A stretch of DNA of 64,000 nt from assembly GCA_958510825.1 (NCBI GenBank), contig OY294046.1, forward strand, positions 50,263,794 through 50,327,793, given 5' to 3'. This stretch comes from Brachypterus glaber (taxonomy: Eukaryota > Arthropoda > Insecta > Coleoptera > Kateretidae). The translations under genes and the position numbers were made by a program. Below, in pieces: positions 21,568 through 32,700 of this stretch. Within the stretch, counting starts at the first letter, position 1, and each line of letters opens with the position of its first letter. The notes below the pieces were generated by a model. It saw nothing but the letters and a program-made list of their open reading frames with translations. It was not told the origin of the DNA and made no database searches.

Positions 21568-22386
21568 ACTACTAATTTTTAACGATTTAAACTAAATGTC
21601 AAGCAAAAGAGAAAATAAATACACCACCAGAATTAGTTGAAATTAGTTGAACAGACCAAGTTTGCCACAGAAAATATGTTAAAGAAATCTGCTAAACAGT
21701 ACGACGTATCATAAAAGAGAGGGTAATATCGGTTTACCCATGAGTGCCATACAAGGTTTTATCCAATAAATAGCTTAGGAACTCATATTTATCCACTCAA
21801 TAAAGTAAAAGCCACGCGGGTGTTATTATTGAGTTTATCTATTTAAAATAATGCTGGTAATTGTCTTATTATCTGTATGTATTGGATAAAAATATAAAAT
21901 TATGTTTTTTTTTATTTATATTTTTCAGACAGATATTTTGTTAACTAGTTTTGACGTTTTCATTTTTTCTTTCATGGTCGTAGAAAAGCATAGTACATTG
22001 CTGTAAAGCAATTACGCACTCAGGAAACGATTTACATGTGGTTTGGGGTTTAAAATTTAAGGACAATTTAAGGACATTTAAGAATTTGAGGACAAAATTC
22101 GGTTTTTCGATGATGTTTTTCAAATTTAAGAATATTTGAGTGTTAAAGACCAGTGGGGCCCTGTATTTATATTTACTAAATATAAATGCAAGATTTCACA
22201 CTAAGATATTATTAAAGCCTAGATTTACATATTCATTTTCGCAGTTCAAAGTACCATAGCATTAAAATCTACTGCCGCACCTACACAAATATATTCCGTA
22301 AAATGTATATATTATGACCCAAAACGGATTTTATTGTAAGCCCGATACAGCCAAGTGTTGCAACACCAATTATACAATAACAATAA
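21568..22386. other. Spacer, no gene seen
   Basis: AT-rich, with a short ACATTTAAGAATTTGAGGAC-type repetition near 22060-22100. No recognisable protein. Confidence 0.45.
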
Positions 22387-23420
22387 TAACAAACAATATT
22401 TAAAACAAAGTTCAACAAAACTGAAGCTAGTTAGAAATTAGTAATCAGTTAAAAATTGCTAAACGGCTACAAAATATCCGACGACAAAACAACCACCACA
22501 AGATACCCCCCGCGATAACATATCCGGGTCTAGGTGCTCCAAAATATCCAGTTATGCAACCAAATAGCTCGATGTAAAAATATCCGGGCGACAAGATACC
22601 CTGGCTACAAAATCTCCTGGAGACATAATACTCCTTCAGAGGCACATTCAAAATGACTATTTTTGCTATCTGTCCAGGTTTAGCAAACTCGCAAGTAGCT
22701 ACTTCAGAGCCTAGGTCCTGAAAAAAATAATTATCCGGATCCAAAGTACGAAAACTAGGTGTGACCAACATCCAAAATATCCACAAGAAAAATCCCCCAT
22801 GCGACAAAATAGCCTGACGAAAAAATATCCGGGCGATAGATACCCAGGCTAACAAACAATATTTAAAACAAAGTTCAACAAAACTGAAGCTAGTTAGAAA
22901 TTAGTAATGAGTTAAAAATTGCTAAACGGCTACAAAATATCCGACGACAAAACAACCACCACAAGATACCCCCCGCGATAACATATCCGGGTCTAGGTGC
23001 TCCAAAATATCCAGTTATGCAACCAAATAGCTCGATGTAAAAATATCCGGGCGACAAGATACCCTGGCTACAAAATCTCCTGGAGACATAATACTCCTTC
23101 AGAAGAACATTCAAAAGAACTATTTTTGCTATCTGTACAGGGTTAGCAAGCTTGCATGTAGCTACTCCAGAGTCTAGAGTCCTGAAAAATTTAATTATCC
23201 GGGTCCAAAGTACAAAAACTAGGTCCAAAATATCCCGAAGAAAAATCACCCATGCGACAAAATAGCCTGACGAAAAAATACCAGGGCGATAAACTACCCC
23301 AGCTACAAAATATCCTGGAGCCACAAATCTCCTTTTCTTTTTATCTGTCCCGGTTTGGCAAACTCGCATGTATCTACTACAGACAAATTATTCAGGTCCA
23401 AAGTACAAAAAAATATCCTG
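22387..23420. repeat. Degenerate 15-bp minisatellite with a 463-bp higher-order duplication
   Basis: The basic unit on the minus strand is close to GGATATTTTGTCGCC (variants GGGTATCTTGTCGCC, GGAGATTTTGTAGCC). The block starting TAACAAACAATATTTAAAAC at 22387 begins again at 22850 and the second copy decays after about 23310. Because 15 is a multiple of three, the minus strand stays open for long stretches (22445-22855 and 22890-23369), giving repeated GYF and PGYF-like residues. These frames are by-products of the repeat, with no signal or domain that I recognise, so I do not call them genes. Confidence 0.85.
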
Positions 23421-23647
23421 AAGCGATAATTCTCCTACAGGAGCATATTTAATACGACTTTTTTCCTATCTATTCAGATTTTGCAAACCCGCATGTACAT
23501 AGCTACTCCAGACTAATGTTTTTAAGAACCTTTCACTATTTATAAATTTTACTTATATGTAAAAATATCAAAATTATTGTAGACCAGTGTAAAATAGGAA
23601 TAAACCGAAGAATTTATTACAACTGATAAGCAATAACTTTTACAAGA

Positions 23648-23700
23648 AACAATAATAATAATACTACTAATAATAATACTACTAATAATAATAATAGCGA
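23648..23700. repeat. Trinucleotide microsatellite (AAT/ACT)
   Basis: Repeated AATAATACTACT blocks. Confidence 0.85.
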
Positions 23701-24529
23701 ATCTTAAATGTTTTTTCGTACTTTTCCCCGCCAAAGCCGGCTGTTCTCACGTTCCACATAAATAATTATATTATCATTTTATCAGCCGGTGTATACAGGG
23801 TTATTTTGTTAAATGGTACAAAAGCTTTTTTAACTAAATCAATGCATGTACTTTTTTAAAACAAAGTTTCATCTTAGGATTCAGAAGGACAAGTCCTCCA
23901 GATAATTGTGTTGTTTTTACAATCTGATGTATTTAGTAAAGCCACATAACCTCAAATAAATTAAGGAGCCTTCTGGTGATATCTTAGCGTTGAAAGAGAA
24001 GCTGCTTAAAAGTCAAGCTAACCTAAATTTTTTGATTTTGACATAGCCTTGGGTACAATCGTTTTTTTCGCGCAACATCGGTACAACAGATATTTAAATA
24101 TACCCAGAAAACCATCTTGAGAGTCTAATATACCGGGTGTGCCAACTCTATTTACCCAACGATTTTCTCGAAAACTTAAAGAGATAATCAAGTTCTGCGA
24201 AAACTGTCTTAAATAAGACTTAAACTATCTTTTAGCATATATTTGATACTTTCAGCTCTTAAAATGTGGAGGGACATAGGGGGATATTTTTTAAATAGAA
24301 AGGGGGTCGGGCTATACATCATTTTAAAGCAAATACAATTCTCTATTGGACTGTTTTTTTATTTTTTAAACAATTTTTTAAAGGTTTTGATTCCTTAATT
24401 TTTTGTGCTAAAAAATGTAATTTTTTTAATTTTTTTTTTTAATTTTTATTTAATAAAATAATAACCTTTTTTACGTATATTACCTGTTTTATTTCTATCA
24501 AAAATATAGATCAAAAATATACTGCAAAA
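23701..24529. other. Spacer, no gene seen
   Basis: Holds phrases common in dispersed repeats, such as CAGGGTTATTTTGTTAAATG near 23807 (compare the foldback ends at 42040) and GGGTGTGCCAACTCTATTTA near 24134. Confidence 0.45.
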
Positions 24530-24730
24530 CTGGGTAGAAAACAGCATGATATTTTCGAGCTAATTTAGGTCATAAATAGCATGCTATTTTTAACCTTATT
24601 TGGATTAAAAATAGCAGGTGCTATTTTAGGTCGATATTTTTGATCTATTATATGTCGAAAACAGCAAGCTATTTTAGATTTATATATGGATCAAAAAATA
24701 GGAATAAAAATGCAAGCTATATTATTAGGG
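24530..24730. repeat. Short tandem repeat with palindromic core
   Basis: Units of about 35-50 bases each carry a core close to AAATAGCATGCTATTT (24578-24597; variants near 24541, 24612, 24660 and 24706). Confidence 0.65.
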
Positions 24731-24839
24731 CTAGTTGTGTGCATTTGGGGACACTTTAAGGATATTTTTAGACCATAAAAATAGTTAGTTAATAATTTTT
24801 GTCCCGTTTGCACCCGTTATCCCACCCCAATGTCAACCA

Positions 24840-25236
24840 TATTTCACGTGACGAAAACTTTAAAGGTCCCGAAACGTGTGGTAAATGATCAGATATTTCG
24901 TTCAAAAGTTATAAGGTTTAAGACGGACAGACTGACCGACATTTTTTAACACCCACTTTTGCACATTTCGTCGACGTTTCATGATAAACGGATAATGCAA
25001 AAAAAAAAGTGTGAAACGAGTACCTTTTCTAGAAGGGTGGAAAAATGAGGAAGTTTATAAAATATCAAATTGACTTCACTTTTCCTGTAGTTTTGGACCA
25101 TTTTTGTATGTTTTTTCTTTGTAGCTTTATCGGATTGTTTTTCTGGCCGCACCATTATTAGAAATTTTTTTCATGACATTCTTAAGCCGAAAACGCAAAA
25201 AAAAATGATTTTTCGGTCGATTTTAATAACGGGTGT
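24840..25236. repeat. Dispersed repeat family, copy 1
   Basis: Shares, in inverted order, wording with 40790-41430: GACTGACCGACATTTTTTAA, GGAAGTTTATAAAATATCAA with TTGACTTCACTTTTCCTGTA, ATGACATTCTTAAG and TTTTAATAACGGGTGT. It is cut at its right by the hAT-like element. No protein recognised. Confidence 0.65.
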
Positions 25237-25244
25237 GTCCACTC

Positions 25245-26186
25245 TAGGGAATCCAGGTTTCGGGATCCCGATCCCAAAATCCCGAAAATTTCAAAAAGTT
25301 CGGGATCCCGATCCCGATCCCGAAATTTAAAAATGTCTCATTTCATCAGAAATTAATTATCTTATATTAAATAAATAAAATTATAAAATTTAAACCAAAA
25401 ACTTTTATTAAAATAACCAGTATTAACCATATTTTATTTAAATTTATATTTTACTAAATTAAGAAAAATAAAAAATAAAATAAACACTAATAAAAGAAAG
25501 AAAATTTTTTTTATATACATGTATTTGCAAATTGTATGTGTGCATCACGAAAAAAAAAACAAATATACAGTAAAATATTTAATATTTAAAAAAACAAACT
25601 TTTTAAAAGTTAAAACAAATAAATTAAATAAAAAGTTAAAAAAAAACAAACTTTTTAAAAGTTAAAATAAATAAATTAAATAAAAATTTAAAAAAAACAT
25701 ACTTTTTAAAAGTTAAAATAAATAAATTAAATAAAAAGTTACATCTATAACTACCAAGTTGGTAGTACCAACAAAACAAAACAAACAACATAAAAATATA
25801 AATTCATATAAAAAAATATATACAAGTAATTATAAACAAACTTAAAAATTTTAAATTAAAATTATGTTTTTGATTAGCTTAAGAAACATATCTTTTAAAA
25901 AAATGGCCATGAGCGACCTCTAGATTTTTTCAAAACTTCTGAAAAAATTCAGGTATAATACTCTTAACCCTACCACCATTTTCACCATCATAAACAAAAA
26001 ATATTATACGCAAATCACAATTACATATCGAGTAACCCGATTCGAGTTGAATAAATAAATTCTAATTTTTTGGGATTTTCGGGATTTTTTTTCGGTATTT
26101 TCGGGATTTTTCGGGATTTCGGGATTCAAAAATCTTCGGGATATCCCGAACTTTCGGGATCCCGAATTTCGGAACTGGAAACCCTA
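25245..26186. mobile_element. hAT-like non-autonomous element, 942 bp
   Basis: Ends TAGGGAATCCAG and CTGGAAACCCTA are imperfect inverted repeats, with CGGGATCCCGA blocks inside both ends. Flanks GTCCACTC (25237-25244) and GTCCACCC (26187-26194) form an 8-bp target duplication with one change, as expected for hAT transposases. The interior has no transposase and includes a 53-bp tandem repeat (25593-25742, three copies around ACTTTTTAAAAGTTAAAA). Inserted in the dispersed repeat ending ATAACGGGTGT. Confidence 0.75.
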
Positions 26187-26231
26187 GTCCACCCGTTATA
26201 GTATATTCCGCACCGAGTACGCGAACCTAGT

Positions 26232-26470
26232 GTTTAGTGCACTAAAATGGTTTTCGTCGAGGTGCGTAAACTATTTTTCCTACGACCTAGACATAAAAAA
26301 ACTCAAAAATTATTTTAAAATTAGTTTGTCAATTTGAGGTTATGTGTTTGACATTTACTAATTTTCTGACAGCAGATATGTAAAATCAGCTGATCGTCAC
26401 TTCCTAACCGTTATCATAGGCAACGGGTGGGAAATAGGGACTAACTACCAACTAGGTCGTACGAAAAAAG
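26232..26470. mobile_element. Inverted-end element around CCTACGACCTAG
   Basis: CTATTTTTCCTACGACCTAG at 26270 faces CTAGGTCGTACGAAAAAAGA at 26452, imperfect inverted repeats about 180 bases apart. The left phrase recurs at 13028. Confidence 0.5.
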
Positions 26471-26480
26471 ATTTGTCTTA

Positions 26481-26796
26481 CGAGCGTGCGGAAAGATCAC
26501 TCTTTCCGCACGCATATGGGTGCGGAAAGAAAGTCTTTTCCGCACGCATAAATACTGTTTATTTTCTTAATTGCGTAGTGTTATTCTTGTTATATTTATT
26601 CATAATATTATAACAATGTTTAATTTTTTACCTGTTAATTGATTTTCTTATTGAAAAATTACAAAAATAAGATTTATTTCGATTTATTTGATAAAATATA
26701 AAAGTACATTTTATTTTAACTCTTCTCGTAGAAAAAGTATTGTTCCTAACGCATGCGTAAAGAGGCTTTTCCGCACTTGTTAGGAAAATAGCTATT
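26481..26796. repeat. Dispersed element with TTTCCGCA palindromes, copy 2 (inverted)
   Basis: Inverted relative to 19676-20245. It holds several GTGCGGAAAG/CTTTCCGCAC palindromes (26486-26545) and ends with CTTGTTAGGAAAATAGCTAT. Confidence 0.65.
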
Positions 26797-28021
26797 CCCG
26801 TCGATTTCAATAACGAGTATTGCAAGTGGCAACTTCTCACCTGTAAAAAATAACCCTGTATACACTGAAACGTTTTGCTTAAATTATACACATTTTAACT
26901 GAATAATTGCTTTAGGTTGGCAGCCTGTAATTAATTACCGGGAAACGAAAAAATACGCACACGTCAGATTCACTTTAACTAAGGTTTAATAACTCTTGCG
27001 CAAGAATATGGGATAGGTCTTTAATAACGGGTAATTAGATTTTTATAGGATTGTATTGAAAAGTGCCGGCTTAGGCAAAAAAAAATCATTTTTTTAGACT
27101 ACCATACTCGAATATATGTTTATTCGGTAAACATTTTTTTTTTTAGAGAAAAAGGAGTCAATTTCATAGACATGTAGCAAAAGTAAAACAATACATATCC
27201 ATTAGGATGGTGTTAACTAGGCTTTTATTGGAAAACGTGAAACGAGTAGGGGCAAAAACACAAAAATAATGTCTGCAAAATTTGGGTTCCATATAACGGT
27301 CACATGAGGTGCCAGTTTTGCCTGAAATGTTTTAATTGTGCATTTTCTTCCAACATTGAAACTCAAAAAAAAAATGTTTAAATCATTGGAAATTTTGCAC
27401 TCTTACAGAGCGGGATAATTCTAAAAGTGTATTACACTAAGGCTCTAATACTTAAGGGCGGTCCTTAGGGTCCCTTAATTTTTTTCAAAATTCGTATATT
27501 CCATTTTTTTTTTAAAAGATCATATTTTCCGGAAAAGAAACACATTTACTTTTACTTAGTATTATTTTGGAGGAATAGCTTTATAGATTTAATAAGCAAA
27601 ATAATCCGCTACTTTTTATCCATAACTAATAGCTCTCTATACTTAATAAAGTTGATAAACTTACAGCTGCAGCTATCAGCTACAAATGGGAATACTGGAC
27701 TGGTTATTCTTTTTTTATTCATAAAGGTTTTTTCTGAAAAATGAGAACGCGTGGTCCACGCGGCGTGAATATCTCAATTGGTTAATATTTTTTAAACAAA
27801 ACCATAAAAAATGCAATTCTTTAAAAAATCGTAAAATTTTGAGGGGCTCTAGGGACTTTCCCTAGTTTTTTAAACTTAAATATCATATATTTTTGGAATT
27901 GGTGAGATCCATAAGTGGCCCATAAGTCGCTTTATCATTTAAAAATTGAATAACTTTTTTTATTTTTTTTACAATATAGAATACTGGATGGATTTTTTTA
28001 ACTATTTATGAAAAATGTCTT
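26797..28021. other. Spacer, no gene seen
   Basis: AT-rich with A and T runs. No frame, repeat ends or motif that I recognise. Confidence 0.5.
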
Positions 28022-28386
28022 GCTCTTAATATGTCTGGCTTAAACTGTTGGATAGTCTTGTGCTTGCTGACATACACCCGATCCTTCAGCTAGCCTCAAA
28101 TAAAAAAGTCCGATGCTGTCAAATCGGGCGATCGTGAAGGATAATGAAAATCCGAATTCCGCGAAATTATTCGCTCTTCGAAAATCTGCCTTAAAAGCTG
28201 CATTATGGCTCTGGCCGTATGGACAGTTGCCCTATATTGCTGCCACCATGTCTCTGGCATGTCCTTCACTGCAGGGCGAACAAAATAATCCAGCATTGCG
28301 CGATACCGGTCGCCGTTCACCGTAACTGTATTGTCATTTTCCTCGCAGGAGTAAGGTCCGATTACCATTAGGGTGGTACAATTCAC
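28022..28386 (-). pseudogene. mariner-like transposase fragment
   Basis: On the minus strand the reading GPYSCEENDNTVTVNGDRYR, then MLDYF, a WWQQYRATVHTAR block, SRSPDLTASDFFI and, after two in-frame stops, LKDRVYVSKHKTIQQFKPDI fits the C-terminal half of a Tc1/mariner DDE transposase, which cuts and pastes the element at TA sites. The residue expected to be the second catalytic Asp (QQDGA in the family) is Tyr here (QQYRA). The SPDLT-x-x-D motif is present. Stops at the codons after DFFI and the following Gly show it is dead. Confidence 0.8.
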
Positions 28387-28410
28387 GTTGATGCACGACC
28401 CTAGCTGGAG

Positions 28411-28509
28411 CCATACATATTAAGAGCCGTTATGGAAAATGTCCTGAAAAGAGCCCGTGCTTGCAAAGCCGAAAATGGACGTCATTTAAAAGACATTATT
28501 CTTCTGCGT
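28411..28509 (+). pseudogene. mariner-like transposase C-terminus, inverted relative to its body
   Basis: The plus strand reads ILRAVMENVLKRARACKAEN then GRHLKDIIL, which fits the extreme C-terminus of the same kind of transposase whose body lies on the minus strand at 28022-28386. Both pieces contain CCADACATATTAAGAGC (28411 on plus; about 28038-28022 on minus), so they overlap by about 17 bases. Either an inversion moved the tail, or two relics lie in opposite orientation. Confidence 0.7.
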
Positions 28510-29975
28510 GCATGGTATTGCAGTAGATAAACCCATATTTTCAGTGAATATCAGTGACTGAAATCGCAGATATAAGTCGATACAGATCTACTGAAATATT
28601 TACTGGTTTTCTATAATTGATAACGGCTCCCTATCTCACAGAAAACAATATCGAAATCGAGACAGGTAAGTTAGCAGTAGCATACTATTGTCTCGAGTGT
28701 ATATCAAGATAGAAATGCCGATTATAATCGAACTTTAATTGATTATATAAGATATAGAAATAGATACTTTTATCTATGGTCTGAAGCTTTATTTCACGAT
28801 ATTTCTCTAATAGGTAATCATTAATTACTATTTTATATTAATAGAATTTTAGAATTTTATATTTTATGGAATGCGATGGTTATTTAATATAACTTGTTTG
28901 ATTATTATTTTTTAAATAAATAAATTGTAATTAAGTATGCCTGCTTATGTGTAAATTTAATTAAGTTTATTTTAAAAAAGGGCTGGAAAAGTCAAGCCCA
29001 GCAACCAGAAATGTTGGTTCTTATTTCCTACCCCTGGTTAGAGAACTATTACTATGCGACAATCTATAGTAAATTAGAGGTATTACATTGCTGCTGTTGT
29101 TGCATACTCATTCATAACAATTTTTTATCCATAAATTTGCAAATTTGATATAGGTGTAAGCAATCATCGTCCAGATCAAAATTAATATCGGGCGGCTTCA
29201 CTAATTTTAATGCAAAATTTTGGCAAAATACAAGCAATAAACACAACGCCAAAGAAACAACAAAGTTAATAGTCAACAAGGTATAGGGCATAGATGTTTT
29301 TTTTCTATGGGGGGGGGGGGTAATACCAAGATCTTAGATATTTTTTCCGGGATTTAAATTAAAAAAAGGCATATTTATATTTCTTTATAGGATGATGCAA
29401 CAAAAAACATTTTGTTCTATGGAGGGGGGTAATTACCCCATTAACCCCCTCATCTATGCCCTTGCAGTGGGCTACTAACTTTTTATAGTTGCATAATGAA
29501 TGAAACAAAAGATATTATAATGAATAATGAATGTATGTTGGTATCTCTTGAAAAATTAGATACTACAACCTTACGCAAAGTAATAATTCTTCCTATATAT
29601 AGGTGTACTATACGGTAGCTTAAACACTATACAAAATTAAGTAAAACTTATAAATGCAATAGCAACAAAAAATCACAATCCCGCGAGCGGGATCCCGTAA
29701 GATTGAAGCCAATCCCGCAAGAACTCCGCGGGATTGCAATCCCTAACCGCAAGACTTGACGAACGTAAAAATTAGCAATAAGCAATAGCAATTAGAAAAT
29801 ATGACTTATCATGAACCCTGTCAAAAACAAATTATTCAACTTTCTATTTCTAAAACATTTACAACAATTTAATTGTACACCAAATATTTCATCAGAAAAG
29901 GAATTTAAGAGATACAGGTAATAATTAAGTTATCAGCGAAAACTTTAAAAGATTTATGGACTCGATTAGATAATT
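28510..29975. other. Spacer, no gene seen
   Basis: AT-rich; G runs at 29311-29322 and 29423-29428. 29685-29745 has several CGGGAT/ATCCCG motifs reminiscent of the hAT-like element ends but no clear boundaries. Confidence 0.5.
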
Positions 29976-30043
29976 CTCCATTAGTACCGTACGAAGGGGT
30001 AACTTGGAAATAGAAAATTAAAGTAAACTAATATTTCTTATTA

Positions 30044-30254
30044 TGGTCTGTCTTTTCAAGGAAGATAGTAAATTAAAAATCGCACAGTAAATATTTTTAC
30101 AACAGGTTTGAATGGTATATGGTTTTGTATAGAATATAGTTATGTTTTATAAAATAAACTACGCAGTATATTCGCAAATCCCATATTCGAATCTGTTTTG
30201 AAAATATTTACTGTGAGATTTTTAATTTACTATATTGCTTAGAAAAACAGACCA
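30044..30254. mobile_element. TA-flanked MITE with ~65-bp inverted ends, copy 1
   Basis: Ends TGGTCTGTCTTTTCAAGGAA and TTGCTTAGAAAAACAGACCA are the outermost parts of long inverted repeats (AAATTAAAAATCGCACAGTA faces TACTGTGAGATTTTTAATTT). TA flanks both sides, which fits a Tc1/mariner target. Non-coding. Confidence 0.8.
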
Positions 30255-30333
30255 TATACTATGGTCTCCATTAGTACCGTACGAAGGGGTAACTTGGAAA
30301 TAGAAAATTAAAGTAAACTAATATTTCTTATTA

Positions 30334-30544
30334 TGGTCTGTCTTTTCAAGGAAGATAGTAAATTAAAAATCGCACAGTAAATATTTTTACAACAGGTTTG
30401 AATGGTATATGGTTTTGTATAGAATATAGTTATGTTTTATAAAATAAACTACGCAGTATATTCGCAAATCCCATATTCGAATCTGTTTTGAAAATATTTA
30501 CTGTGTAATTTTTAATTTACTATATTGCTTAGAAAAACAGACCA
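30334..30544. mobile_element. TA-flanked MITE, copy 2
   Basis: Copy within the second 290-bp repeat, essentially identical to copy 1. Confidence 0.8.
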
Positions 30545-30551
30545 TATACTA

Positions 30552-30763
30552 TGGTCGGTTTTTTCAAGCAAGATAGTAAATTAAAAATCGCACAGTGAAT
30601 ATTTTTAAAACAGATAGGAATATTAGATGTGCGAATATACTGCGTAGTTTATTTTATAAAACATAACTATATTCTATACACAAACGTATACTACTCAAAA
30701 CTGTTGTAAAAATATTCACTGTGCGATTATTAATTTACTATCTTGCTTGATGAAACAGACCCA
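30552..30763. mobile_element. TA-flanked MITE, copy 3, opposite orientation
   Basis: Starts eight bases after copy 2. The interior (GCGAATATACTGCGTAGTTT) is reversed relative to copies 1 and 2. More diverged ends (TGGTCGG, CAGACCCA). Confidence 0.75.
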
Positions 30764-30927
30764 AGAAATTTATTAATTAAATAATTAATAAAGTTATATA
30801 CTCACCTTTAAGCCAGTGGTAGCAAAACCTAAAACGAAATACTCTAATCGCTGTGAAAAAAAATAAAGATAACTAATATACATACATAGTGACTTTTTGA
30901 GGAGACCGCCTTAACAACAGAGTTTTA

Positions 30928-31080
30928 GGGGTCATACGTAAGGCTGAGACATACTCCCTATAATATAGGGAGTATGTATAAGTATATATAATATATACTT
31001 TTTAAAAATAATAGAACCTAACGTAACGCATCGTACTACTCCCTCCCCCTAGGTTCGTTACGTGTTTTAAGTATGGCCCC
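30928..31080. mobile_element. PIF/Harbinger-like MITE, 153 bp
   Basis: Ends GGGGTCATACGTAA and TTAAGTATGGCCCC are inverted repeats with two mismatches, flanked by TTA on both sides (30925-30927, 31081-31083). The interior has a perfect hairpin CATACTCCCTATAATATAGG to GGAGTATG (30950-30976). Confidence 0.7.
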
Positions 31081-31083
31081 TTA

Positions 31084-31469
31084 TCACAAAGTAAAAATTA
31101 TAACAGTTTTGAAAAATTAGATTCAATTTTAACCATTCAGAGAAGATTATTTAGTTTTTTAGCACAAATAAGTTTAATTAATCAAAATTATGATTTTTAT
31201 TTTTTCATAATGTCATCCTATTTCTCGGTAAGTATACTTTTAGTTCTTAATCTTACTTGTAGCTGTTTTGCAAAACATATATTTACAATTTAGTTAATTG
31301 TTTTCCTAATTACGACTCGCTTACAAAATTATTAAATATGACACCTCATTAATTTTCTAGTTAAGTTTTCTTAATAAGCTACACTGATGAAAACGATTTA
31401 AAGAGAGAGGTATTAATAGCAAAACAATTCGTCATATTATCTAAATACGGAGAACTTGTTACGTTATAT
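31084..31469. other. Spacer, no gene seen
   Basis: AT-rich; may include degraded upstream parts of the non-LTR fragment that follows. Confidence 0.4.
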
Positions 31470-31845
31470 GTTATATTTGAGGCTCAAAAAAGAGCTTTAC
31501 GTACAATGCTCAAACTGAACTACAGGGACTCATGTAAAAATTTATTTAAAACAAACCATATATTTACTGTTATTGGTCTCCATGTTTATAAATGTATTTT
31601 TATTAAAAAATAAAAAACTATATGAAGGTCTAAAACCCAAATCAAACAGAATTCTGGATTATAACATTCCAAAACATCGCTTAGCAATTACAGAAAAAGG
31701 TCTCTACTATTCTTCAATTAAATTATACAATAAAATACCCTCTTGTTTAAAAGTGGATGCTGGAAAAAAATGTTTTAAAAAGAAACTGTTTGAATATATT
31801 CTTAATATTGAGCCCTACTCACTGGAAGAGTTTTACTCTTTTTGA
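31470..31845 (+). pseudogene. Non-LTR retrotransposon RT C-terminal fragment
   Basis: IFEAQKRALRTMLKLNYRDS and FTVIGLHVYKCIF at 31474-31600 continue, after a one-base shift near 31600, as KLYEGLKPKSNRILDYNIPK, YYSSIKLYNKIPSCLK and the terminal FKKKLFEYIL. This is the region after the reverse transcriptase palm in Jockey/CR1-type LINE proteins (compare IFSLQRKAIR and FYNKIPLHIK in the copy at 56300). Truncated at its 5' side and frameshifted; ends in TGA at 31843-31845. Confidence 0.75.
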
Positions 31846-32211
31846 GCCTTTAAAACTCATTTAAAGTTTCCGTTTAGTAGGTTAAGCTATCACCTTTTCA
31901 TTTTTTTTAATATCTTTGTATATTTATTTATTTATTTATTGTTGACATTGTCATTGTATATTTTGTTTATGACAAATTTCATCTAATGCCCCAGAAAATT
32001 TTATAATCATCCAAAAAATTTAATGATTTAGTTTTTTTAAGTTTTTAGCACAAATAAGTTTTTTTATACTTTGTGCAACGTGGGTAAGGAATTTCGCCCA
32101 AAAGTTCGTATTTAAAATTATTTACAATTTTGGTGAAAGCGCTTACACAAAAAAAAAACGAATCGATAAATATTACACAGCCACATAAAAAAAAGTCATA
32201 TACTTTTTGAA
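31846..32211. other. LINE 3' flank and spacer
   Basis: Contains a TTTA run (31921-31941) that may be the old 3' tail of the LINE fragment. No gene. Confidence 0.45.
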
Positions 32212-32413
32212 ACCATTGTATTCCTATGTATTTTGAGGTGCTGAATCCGAATTTCAGGTCGAAACCTCATACGATTAGTTTTCGAGATAATCTCAAAAAA
32301 CGTCATACTCGTTATACTCGAAAATAACGTTTTTTGAGGTTATCTTCAAAATAATGCTGTTTTGACCTCAAATAAGGGTTCAGCGCCTCAAAATACATAG
32401 GAATACAATGGTC
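32212..32413. repeat. ~200-bp palindrome, unit 1
   Basis: ACCATTGTATTCCTATGTAT at the left faces ATACATAGGAATACAATGGT at the right; inner arms GATAATCTCAAAAAACGT and ACGTTTTTTGAGGTTATC. Imperfect, ~90-bp arms. Confidence 0.8.
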
Positions 32414-32486
32414 TCCAAAAAAAATTCTTGACCTTTTTTTTTGTGGCTACAGAAACTAAAAAAAAATTCAAAATTTTTTTTTGGGG

Positions 32487-32700
32487 GCCATTGTATTCCT
32501 ATTTATTTTGAGGCAATGAACCCGACTTTGAAGTCAAAACAGCACATCATACGATTAGTTTTGGAGATAACCTCAAAAAACGTTATTTTCATACTCAAAA
32601 ATGACGTTTTTTGAGGTTATCTCAAAAACTAATCGTAGGAGGTGCTATTTTGACCTGAAATTCGGATTCAGCTCCTCAAAATACATGGGAATACAATAGT
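32487..32700. repeat. ~214-bp palindrome, unit 2
   Basis: Related to unit 1 and repeated about 275 bases away, with the same outer phrase (CCATTGTATTCCTATTTATT and CATGGGAATACAATAG) and inner phrase ACCTCAAAAAACGTTATTTT. Confidence 0.8.

Larger units (their letters stand above)
29976..30555. repeat. 290-bp tandem duplication carrying a MITE
   Basis: The block CTCCATTAGTACCGTACGAA starting at 29976 starts again at 30266. I see only one substitution between the copies (GTGAGATT against GTGTAATT region). Each copy contains one MITE (30044 and 30334) plus 68 bases of flank, so the duplication arose after insertion. Confidence 0.9.

Noticed and set aside
22445..23369. Two antisense frames of 136 and 159 codons
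   Set aside because: Explained by the 15-bp minisatellite, whose period is a multiple of three.
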